Positions 53,454 through 62,119 of a stretch of 64,000 nucleotides of DNA are shown here, piece after piece. Made by a program: the position numbers and the translations under genes. Numbering within the stretch: position 1 is the stretch's first letter; each line of letters opens with the position of its first letter. The DNA is taken from the NCBI RefSeq assembly GCF_009905375.1, contig NC_133648.1:23243884-23307883 (forward strand). Direction: 5' to 3'. Source of the stretch: Apium graveolens (taxonomy: Eukaryota > Streptophyta > Magnoliopsida > Apiales > Apiaceae). The notes under the pieces were generated by a model, which saw nothing but the letters and a program-made list of their open reading frames with translations, was not told where the DNA came from and made no database searches.

Positions 53454-53763
53454 AAGCACACAAGAAGATAATGCACTATCACACACCTTAGTAGTTGTAC
53501 ACTACCCATGTCTGTGATACAATATGAAGCCTACACTCCCATTATTTATTTCTAATGTGGGACAAAATACATTCTCAGTTTTTTTCAAGCTCTTTTAAGC
53601 TAACTTCAACTCTAATTCTCTATGGATTTCATTAAGAAAAATTCTTAAAACCATACATGAAAGTTTAAGTTCATATATCATGGAATAACTTCCAATTATT
53701 AGATTTTAGGATTATTATCAAGAACATAATAAAAATTATGATCTAAAAACCATTTTTCTAACA

Positions 53764-54297
53764 ATCCCCTACAAATCCATACAAAAATACGATCAGGTTT
53801 TTCATCATGACTTATTTTTCAGAGTCGGTACACCCTTCCGGGTTTGAACCCTCCTAAGTCCTCTACTTCATTGGCTACCGAATTCAGATGGATTGTTTCA
53901 CCTTGAATCTTAATCCGTTTAGTATAACCATGTTCCATAGACGACGATAAGTCAACGACTATGGTGCCAATCTACGGCTTTGAGACATTAATGGTCTTGT
54001 CTCGAGTTCGTCGAATGCTTCAAGGAATAACCATTTCCTCTAATTGCGACCACACAATTCCATTCGCTTAGCTGGGCATCTTCAGAGACATACTGCTTCT
54101 ATCTCGTCAAATGACTTGAACCCATTCAGAGTTTTAACACTCTTGCTTTTCTAGCAGTGTCAGTACCTTCTAGGTTTACAGGGCATAGACTCAGATACAA
54201 TAGTATCACAATAATATCATCTATGTAGCAAAGGTACTATTAATTCATCCTTACATCTTGTTATTACCACATTGAATACACTTCGAGGGATCTCCTC
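53764..54297. other. 3' untranslated region of element 5
   Basis: No gene. Parallel to 32724-33250 of element 3. Confidence 0.7.
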
Positions 54298-54891
54298 TCA
54301 TGTGTATTGGGTTCCCACTGTTGATGAATTATGATGGGTTGACAGTCCCATCCCCAACCTTGACTTGAGGACCACTGCAGGTTCCAGTCCCTTAGTCAAA
54401 GGATCGGCTATATTATTCTGAGTTCCTATGAACTCTATAGCTATAATCCTATCAGACACTAAACCCCTTATAGACTTGAGTCTAACTTGGATGTGTCTCT
54501 TTGTTTTAGCATTATGCTTTTTGCTGCTAATCTTGTCGATAGTTGTTTGACTATCACAATGAATAACAATAGCAGGAAGCGGTGTGCTTACTACAGTTAT
54601 CACAGATATAAGTCCGTGTAACCATTCAGCCTCCGTCCTCGTGGAATTTAGTGCACACAACTCAGCCTCAAATGTAGACCGAGTCACTATAGTCTATCTG
54701 CTTGACTTCCAGGATATTGCTCCACCAGCCAAGGTGAACACATATCCAGTCACTTCATTGGAACCAGACTTTTTAGCTATCCAACTTGCATCACTGTACC
54801 CTTCAAGTACACCAGGAAATCTCTTGTAGTGTAAATTAAGGTACATTATGCCTTTTAGATATCTAAGTACTCTATCAAGAGTGTTGTGCAT
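54298..54891 (-). pseudogene. Copia RNase H fragment (element 5)
   Basis: The minus strand reads [58 protein letters not shown]. After a stop and frame change it continues MTRSTFEAELCALNST and [12 protein letters not shown]. This is the RNase H domain closing copia pol, close to 33251-33960 in element 3. It degrades the RNA of RNA:DNA hybrids in intact elements. Truncated on the upstream side at 54891. Confidence 0.85.
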
Positions 54892-55139
54892 ATGTTGTGT
54901 ACTTGATGATTTCATAAACAAAACATCTAAGTAGATTTTACTTAGTGAAATTATGTAGCACTTGACGGATAAGAATTATAGTCCCGACGGATGATTAACT
55001 TATTATCCATCGAGTGAGTAGCTTATATAATAATAAGTTTGTAGCACAGTTATGTATGCACCTTTGTATAGAATCTGTAGTAGCATATAAGTCATGTTGA
55101 CTTTAACTAGATATGCAGAATAGGTTGATTAATTATACA
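54892..55139 (+). repeat. Inverted LTR-end fragment
   Basis: TGTTGTGCATATGTTGTG... matches the reverse complement of 57464 down to about 57200, and of 61817 down to about 61550. Homology ends near 55130-55140, where gag sequence of the opposite strand begins. Confidence 0.85.
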
Positions 55140-56382
55140 TGTCATTTATTGCATCATTACACTCAGCTTTAGATAAATGTGCAAGGTTTGTAGTAATTAC
55201 CTGATTGCTTGAGGAACTTGTCTCTGTTTCATCAGATTTGGCCATAAGGGCTAGATTGACATAGCTGACATCCTCATCTTCATCCAAACCATCAGCTGCC
55301 CAGTCATTCTCTTGTGTAATAAAAGCCCTTTCCTTCTGTTTGAGTAGATCAAAGTATTTTTGCTTATAATCCACAGACTCAAATCTCTTCTTACTGGAAT
55401 CTGACTTTCTACACTCATTTGCAAAATGCCCTGCCAAGCCACATTTGAAACACTTGAATTTTGACTTATCCACCATGTTTCTATTTGGCTTGGCAGCTCC
55501 AAAGTTCTTCTTGAACTTGAGCTTGGCAAATCTTCTTGAAAGGAATGCTAGGTGCTCATCAATGTCGTCCATGTCATCTTGACTCAAAGAATCTTCACTT
55601 TCTGCAGCTAGCCCTTTACCCTTGCTTTAATAGGCCTTTGAAGTTGATTCCACAGCTTCCATCTTCACTTCCTTCTCCTTTTCCAGTTCAGCCACTAGTG
55701 CAATGGATCCTCCTTTCTTCTTTCCTCTCTCCATTCTTTCATCCTGCTCTATTTCAAGCTCATAGGTCTTCAGAATGCCATACAGTCTCTCCAAAGTAAA
55801 CTCCTTATAATCTTGAGAGTTTCTCAATAAGACTGTCATTGGTTTCCATTCCTTTGGAAGAGATCTGAGAAATTTCAGATTGGAGTCTTTAGTCTGATAG
55901 ACTCTTCCATGCAATTTAAGAGCATTTAGTAGCTTTTGGAATCTACTAAAAATGTCAGTGAGTGACTCACTTTCTTCATCGTGAAAATGCCCATATTGCT
56001 GAATCAGGAGTTGCATTTTATTTTCTCTTACTTGCTCAGTACCATCACAGATTATCTGTATTGTGTCCCAAACTTCCTTGGCAGTCTTGCAGTTGATGAT
56101 GTTATCAAACATATCTGCATCAACACCATTGAACAGAATGTTCATGGCCTTTTTATCTTTCCTGACTTGTTTAAGATCAGGTTCAGACCATTCATGCCTT
56201 GGCTTTGGAACAGATGGTTCATTTCCTGTTGCAGCTCTCATTAGAATATGAGGGCCTCTTTCTATGCAGTCCACATAGGCCTCATCTTGAGAAAGCATAT
56301 GAAGATGCATCTTTACCTTCCAATGATGGTAATTATCTTTATCAAGAAAAGGAATCTTGACTCCAACATCTTTCTTGTTCAT
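55129..56382 (-). pseudogene. Element 6 gag, one in-frame stop
   Basis: From ATG 56382 (MNKKDVGVKIPFLDKDNYHH WKVKMHLHML). Capsid region to about residue 235 (KAMNILFNGVDADMFDNI; AKEVWDTIQIICDGTEQVRE; SLTDIFSRFQKLLNALKLHG). A TAA follows at about 55627 (after TSKAY), then the frame goes on to the zinc knuckle CFKCGLAGHFANEC (about 55420-55460) and an acidic tail. It ends in NDMYN-stop, right at the junction with the inverted LTR piece. It would assemble the particle and bind RNA if the stop were absent. No protease or polymerase follows. Confidence 0.88.
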
Positions 56383-56429
56383 CTTGCTGTATTGTTTTGA
56401 TCTTTAAACTCTTTGTATATTAAGAGCCT

Positions 56430-56441
56430 GCTCTGATACCA
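56430..56441 (-). promoter_or_regulatory. Primer-binding site of element 6
   Basis: TGGTATCAGAGC on the minus strand, 2 nt from the LTR. Confidence 0.9.
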
Positions 56442-56443
56442 AT

Positions 56444-57464
56444 TGTTAGTCCCTTAACAATATAGCAAGAATTACAGAAGGGGGGTTGAATGGAATTCTT
56501 GAACTTTTTCTTGAAATAAAAATGTTCAACTCAATTATAGATATATTTGTTTTGATTAGCACAATGCGGAATATAAACTTTAATGAATCAAAACAAGAGT
56601 AATTAAAAAAACAAGAGTCTTTAAAAAACTTTTTGGTGGATTTAAACAATTCCACCAGAGATATATTTAATATATCAAGAGGACTCTGTGTACAGAAATG
56701 CTCACAGCTGCTTATACAAAGATTTCTAAGAACACAGGAAATGCTAAAGATAGTGCTTACAAAGATTTCTCTGTGTTTGTTTCTTAGCTCTCTTAGTTAT
56801 TTTTCTATTTGCTACTCTCTTGGTTTATATATTACCAAGATTACAAAGTCAAAAGAACTAAATAAATATAAAATCTAACAGTCTTGATCTTTGCTGCTTT
56901 TCGTCCTCTATTACCCAGTCAATGGGCTTCTACAGTGTGTTTGTATCCAACTCGACGGCTGTGTGACAGCTTTCACTGTTCAACTGATGTTTGAATCTTG
57001 ATATGATCATCCGTCGACTTTCAGATCATCCGTCGATGACTTACTTGATCATCCGTCGACTGCTATTTTAAACATCCGTTGAAAGTCATTTGATCATCCG
57101 TCGAAGCTTTGTTAAGCATCCGTTGATAACTATTTTGGCACTTGACTTCATTTCACTTATACAGAATTACAAGACATTGCTTATGTACAGTTAATCAACC
57201 TATTCTGCATATCTAGTTAAAGTCAACATGACTTATATATTACTACAGATTCTATACAAAGGTGCATACAACACTGTGCTACAAACTTATTATTACATAA
57301 GCTACTCACTCGATGGATAATAAGTTACTCATCCGTCGGGACTGAAACGAGTTATCCGTCGGGACTATAATTCTTATCCGTCGAGTGCTACATTATTTCA
57401 CTAAGTAAAATTTACTTAAATGTTTTGTTTAGGTAATCATCAAGTACACAACATATTCACAACA
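56444..57464 (-). repeat. 5' LTR of element 6
   Basis: 1,021 bp, TGTTAGTCCCTTAACAAT...TTCACAACA. Closely matches 60786-61817. Contains about ten RTCCGTYGR words (57008-57385). Confidence 0.92.
57008..57385. repeat. ATCCGTCGA word array in the LTR
   Basis: CATCCGTCGA/CATCCGTTGA recurs at about 57010, 57027, 57051, 57072, 57093 and 57117, with further ATCCGTCGG/A copies at about 57329, 57352 and 57377. The same array is in the second LTR (61370-61740) and partly in the inverted piece. Confidence 0.85.
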
Positions 57465-57896
57465 GAAGCTCCATTCCCTCCTGATATGAGCCCGTTTCAA
57501 CTGCCCAAGCTTTGCCAAACTCTGTTCATACCCCAAACTGACCATTAACTTCTGAAGAGCTGATTCCTCTGGAATTGAAAAAGTACATCCTTCTGGGAGA
57601 TGTAGAGCCTTGCGTATTGTACCAGGAGTGACTGCATATGGAGAATCACCCACTTCGAAAACAATACTAGGAGTACCATTTTGACCACCATTATCAAAGT
57701 TTCCAGTCCTCCAAAGTGTCAGAACTTGTTGGCTTGAGAAGACTGAAGGTTGGGTCAATGCATACCCGATTTCACTGTGTGCAAGAAGATCTTGCACAAA
57801 ATGCAATTCAGACGGAGTTTCAGCATTATCAAGAATTGCAGCATAGTTGTTTGGAACAAATTTAGCTCCATCAATGATTAAATCCTTAGGTGCCAT
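57465..57896 (-). pseudogene. Extra ORF N-terminus of element 7, truncated by insertion
   Basis: ATG 57896: MAPKDLIIDGAKFVPNNYAA ... HSEIGYALTQPSVFSSQQVL. The pattern FVPNN..A.L...HF....L..S.I.YALT.SP is the start of the long extra ORF found after pol in SIRE-type elements of many dicots. The frame is open for 144 codons, then runs into the inserted LTR. Function unknown. It differs from the extra ORF of element 2. The C-terminal part of such an ORF can be seen in element 8. Confidence 0.7.
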
Positions 57897-58658
57897 GAAA
57901 TTAATCGAGATTGATAAGTGCCTGTTAGGTGTTTGATAAAATGTCTATATGAAAAACCAACGTAAGAAGAAGAAAGAGAGTAAGAGCAAATAGAGAGAAA
58001 AAATATAAAAGTGAATAAAAGATTAAAAAATCCTCTCTCTGTCTTATACTTTTGAAAAAAAATGTAACCGTTGGACACCTGTCAGACATGCAGTAATAAC
58101 GGATAGTTAATGGGCACGAGAAAACAGTAATCATTACTTACCCACTTGCAGTTTTTCAAGGAAAAACCGTTCCACTTACCCAGTTATTCCATTAATCAAG
58201 GTGAATCAGTTTTAATTCAAAATTGAAACTGTTCCCACTTATTTAATTATTTTTCACTATAACATCAATATTCTGAAAAAAATCGAGGGAAAATGACCAT
58301 AATAAATCAGATGAGCAAGTACTGATAAAGTAAAATCAGAACTTAAGTTAAAACAGAATTTATATAGTCATCAGAATATGAATATGTATCAGGATTTATC
58401 AATGCATTACAATATATCTCAGAGACAAGATCTTGAAACAAAAACAAATTTCATTAATATATCAAGAGAATACATTCATGAAATTTAAATTACATCAGAA
58501 CTTTTTACAAGATTGCCCTAAGCTGCTAAACCTAACGTCAACAGCCTTTGTCCTAGCTCAAGAAGCAGGGCAAGGCTGATGATGAAGAAAAATAGGAAGA
58601 AGAAAATAAATCATTTCTTCTTCCTACTCTCGACAAACAGAATAGCGAGTCGTATGAT

Positions 58659-58880
58659 TCACTCTTGCTGGCGGAGAGCTTCCCGCCTTTCCTCCTCCAA
58701 TCGCTCCAGATGGCGATGGTAGTCCATGTAGAAGAACAGGAGGTGGGTGAGTACCTCCTGGGGAACGAAGTCCCATATCTCATCAGGAATGGCAGTAACG
58801 TGCCATTCCTGCTGCCAATCGGCACAGCTCAGTTCCATGTTGAATGTTTCATAGTTCAAAAACATGTTGTAATTGACCAT
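58659..58880 (-). CDS. Small ORF of element 7 (73 aa), tentative
   Basis: ATG 58880: MVNYNMFLNYETFNMELSCA ... IPDEIWDFVPQEVLTHLLFF, then a charged helical tail HLERLEEERREALRQQE. It lies between pol and the extra ORF of a SIRE-type element. The composition looks protein-like, with Trp and aromatic residues and a coiled-coil-like tail. I do not know a function. It could be an accessory ORF of the family or a remnant of a longer one. Confidence 0.4.
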   Translation of the reverse strand: MVNYNMFLNYETFNMELSCADWQQEWHVTAIPDEIWDFVPQEVLTHLLFFYMDYHRHLERLEEERREALRQQE

Positions 58881-60317
58881 GGTGTTTTTGATAGAAAGAG
58901 TATGAAGGTGAGTTTGTGATAAAAGATTTGATGGGAAGGCTGATGTGAAGTGGTTGTTTATATAGGCAAGAGAATGCCAGGAGACGCAAAGTTATTGAAT
59001 GCTGACAGGTAGAATTAATTCTACCTCGTCTCCCCAGACTTGGAAAAGAAAAAAAATAGTCATTGGAAAGGTAAAACATGGTTTAATGCGCACAGGTAGC
59101 AAGTAAAAATTAAGTGTGCATGTACGAGTACCACTATCCCTAAATGTAGTGACTGTTAATCTTCCACTTCAACATATTCAGGTTTAAACTGAGACTGTTT
59201 TTTAAATTTTATCCACAAATAAGTCAAGTAAAGAATCGGACTTTAATATCAGAACTTAGACTTATATCATAACTTAACGATCATTAGAACATAATTTCTT
59301 AACTCGAAAAATGAATGCCTATCTTAGTAAGTCCTCATAAAATTCTGATTTATATTCTTCAGAACTTAATCATCAGAACATGCAATCAGAACTTGTCCTC
59401 AGAATTTGTGCAATGTGACACAATGACTGTTCATCTAAAACAACATAGATCACCACAGTGATTTTCATCATTCATATGGAGTGTTTAGTGTGTGCATTAA
59501 GCTAAATATCAGACAAGGAGTAAAGTCTGATTCACTTCAGTACATCTTAGAAATAAGGTATAACTAAAACTTTACTAAAGAGCTGTCATTATTCTGAAAC
59601 CTATCGTTGAATGAGTTCATGCTTGAGTCCACGTCAACTATTTTGTGCTAATTTTGTGCATCTTTTTAAATTCCATTTTACAGTGGCTTCTCAGTGTAAG
59701 TGAGTCAAGACTGCTTATCAGAATTTTTGCTATTATCAGAGTATTTCTCCAGTAATCATAGAGTGTGAAAAGTCACCAAGAAAATATTTTGCTTTTCTAA
59801 TGCATATTTACTTAATACCAGCCATGTACTTGGGTCGTCCCTTCCACATTTTTTACTCTAGATCTCAAAGGAGTACCTGATTTTAATCCATGATTATTTT
59901 CTTTTTCTTTTTTTGATAAGAGAGGTTTATCAGCACTTAGTACATTCAACAGATTTACTAGCATCAGAACTTAACAGATGAGAAGCAATATTCTAGTTTG
60001 TGACTTAGTAATAAGATAGACAAAGTACACTCAACTAAGCTCAATTATCAGAATTTGCTTGTGTCAATAGATTTCCACAGAAATAATTACTTCTTACATG
60101 GGATCCCTTGTTTATTGAAGACTACTAGGTCAGCATCTAGCACAGTTATCCTCATAGAATTGAATAGTTACCTAAGCAGACATATCACTATCAGAGTTTA
60201 GAAACATTTATCAGACAACAGTCAGTACTCAAGCACATTTTTCAACTAAGCACAAAATACACAAGGAGAGTAAATTCTGTAAATGCTGATCATAAAGTCT
60301 GATGCATCAAAACAAAA
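58881..60317. other. Non-coding 3' part of element 7 with recurrent ATCAGAACTTA word
   Basis: AT-rich. The word (A)TCAGAACTT(A) and close variants recur (58336, 58495, 59248, 59358, 59372, 59387, 59970 and others). No gene seen. Confidence 0.6.
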
Positions 60318-60785
60318 CTAAGCAGATTTAGAGAAAGAACCTGAAACCATGCCAAGTTCATTTACCAATCTTGTAAAAGTAGCTTCACACAATGGTTTTG
60401 TGAAGAAATCTGCTAGTTGTTGATCTGTTGGAACAAAGTGCAATTCCACTATACCTTCATCCACATGTTCCCTGATGAAGTGGTACCTGATGCTGATGTG
60501 CTTTGTCATAGAGTGTTGAACTAGATTACCTGTCATAGCAATAGCACTTTGATTATCACAGTAAATAAGGATTTTGAAATATGTTAACCCATAATCCAGT
60601 AACTGATTCTTCATCCAAAGAATTTGTGCACAACAGCTTCCTGCAGCAATATATTCTGCTTCTGCAGTTGATGTGGAAATTGACTTTTGTTTCTTGCTAA
60701 ACCAAGAAACCAATCTGCCTCCAAGAAATTGGCAGCTTCCACTTGTGCTTTTCCTGTCAATTTTGCAACCTGCAAAATCTGTATC
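60318..60785 (-). pseudogene. Copia RNase H, 3' end of element 7 pol
   Basis: The minus strand is open from the insertion point: TDFAGCKIDRKSTSGSCQFL GGRLVSWFSKKQKSISTSTA, EAEYIAAGSCCAQILWMKNQ, IYCDNQSAIAMTGN, QQLADFFTKPL, ending GMVSGSFSKSA-stop. The catalytic acidic residues of the domain (D in TDFAG, E in EAEYIA, D in YCDNQSA) are visible. No stop within the fragment, but it is cut off from the rest of pol by the element 8 LTR. Confidence 0.9.
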
Positions 60786-61817
60786 TGTTAGTCCCTTAAC
60801 AATATAACAAGAATTACAGAAGGGGGGTTGAATGGAATTCTTTATCTTTTTCTTGAAATAAAAATGTTCAACTTGATTATAGATATATCTGTTTTGATTT
60901 GCACAATGCGGAATATAAACTTTAATGAATCAAAAAAAGAGTAATTAAAAACAAGAGTCTTTAAAAACTTTTTGGTGGATTTAAACAATTCCACCAGAGA
61001 TATATATTAATATATCGAGAGAACTCTGTGTGCAGAAATGCTCACAGCTGCTTTTACAAGATAGAAAAACTAAGAACACGGGAAATGCTAAAGATAGTGC
61101 TTACAAAGATTTCTCTGTGTTTGTTTCTAAGCTCACTTAGTTTTCTTAGTTATTTTTATTTGCTACTCTCTTGGTTTATATATATTACCAAGATTAAAAA
61201 GTCAAAAGAACTGAATAAATATAAAATCTAACAGTCTTGATCTTTGCTGCTTTTCGTCCTCTATTACCCAGTTAATGGGCTTCCACAGTGTTTGTATCCA
61301 ATCTCGACGGTTGTGTGTCAGCTTTCACTGTTCAACTGATGTTTGAATCTTGATATTATCATCCATCGACTTTCAGATCATCCGTCGATGACTTACTTGA
61401 TCATCCGTCGACTGCTATTTTGAACATCTGTTGAAAGTCATTTGATCATCCGTCGAAGCTTTGTTAAGCATCCGTTGATAGCTATTTTGGCACTTGACTT
61501 CATTTCACTTATACAGAATTACAAGACATTGCTTATGTACAGTTAATCAACCTATTCTGCATATCTAGTTAAAGTCAACATGACTTATATGCTACTACAG
61601 ATTCTATACAAAGGTGCATACAACACTGTGCTACAAACTTATCATTATATAAGCTACTCACTCGATGGATAATAAATTACTCATCCGTCGGTACTTAAAC
61701 TGAGTTATCCGTCGGGACTATAATTCTTATCCGTCGAGTGCTACATTATTTCACTAAGTAAAATCTACTTAGATGTTTTGTTTAGGTAATCATCAAGTGC
61801 ACAACATATTCACAACA
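60786..61817 (-). repeat. 3' LTR of element 8
   Basis: 1,032 bp, aligned end to end with 56444-57464. The polypurine tract on the minus strand is AAATTGGGGGAGAT (plus 61818-61831). Confidence 0.92.
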
Positions 61818-61831
61818 ATCTCCCCCAATTT

Positions 61832-62119
61832 ATGTCTACTGGAATTGTAGCCATAAATTAAGAGACACTTGATGATAACAAAACATCCTAAACATATATC
61901 TTTAAAGATAAGTAGATAAAACTGAAAGTGCTTCAATTTAAACAAGGTATACAAGGTTTGGCTCACAGTCAATTCAAGATGCTCCTCTAGCCTGAGCAGA
62001 TTTTTCTAGTTTCTTGAAGGTCTGGATCTTCTTCCAAGCTTTCTGTTGTTTTCTTCAATTTGATTCTGGAGCTCTCTATGGAATTCTAATTCATCAGATT
62101 CTGAGAGATCTAACATTTC
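61832..62119. other. Spacer between polypurine tract and extra ORF (element 8)
   Basis: No gene seen. Contains a second copy of ACTTGATGATAACAAAACAT-like wording related to the LTR end (about 61867-61887). Confidence 0.5.

Larger units (their letters stand above)
52504..53763 (-). repeat. 3' LTR of element 5
   Basis: 1,260 bp, TGTTGGAAGTATTAAC...TTTTTCTAACA, alignable with the element 3 LTR at both ends and at AGCTGAGTCGCC and AGGATAAAACAG. Longer because of a tandem duplication (52873-53022) and a CG-rich insert (about 53336-53455). The equivalent PBS-pairing segment reads ATCTTGAAGAGAGAATT (52769-52785), changed relative to element 3. Confidence 0.85.
52504..54891 (-). mobile_element. Ty1/copia element 5, truncated relative of element 3
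   Basis: 3' LTR (52504-53763), 3' untranslated region and the RNase H end of pol. It is cut off at 54891 by an LTR end of the element 6 family. Everything 5' of the RNase H region is missing. Confidence 0.85.
54892..57464 (-). mobile_element. SIRE-type gag-only derivative with inverted LTR ends (element 6)
   Basis: Right side: a full 5' LTR (56444-57464), PBS and gag reading left. Left side: 54892 to about 55139 is the outer end of the same LTR in the opposite orientation, joined directly to the end of gag. Both outer ends are therefore the LTR terminus TGTTGTG. No pol, extra ORF or normal 3' LTR. The flanks aagag and gaagc do not match, and the two sides lie in different host elements, so a simple insertion is not shown. 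Confidence 0.75.
57465..60785 (-). mobile_element. SIRE-type element 7, internal fragment invaded at both sides
   Basis: RNase H end of pol (60318-60785), a ~2.4-kb region with a small ORF, and the start of the extra ORF (57465-57896). Its upstream pol is cut by the 3' LTR of element 8 at 60785. Its extra ORF is cut by the LTR of element 6 at 57464. Neither of its own LTRs is in view. Confidence 0.8.

Noticed and set aside
57008..57140. Regular short repeats that could suggest a CRISPR array
   Set aside because: Words are 9-10 bp and irregularly spaced, in a plant LTR with an identical copy in the partner LTR.
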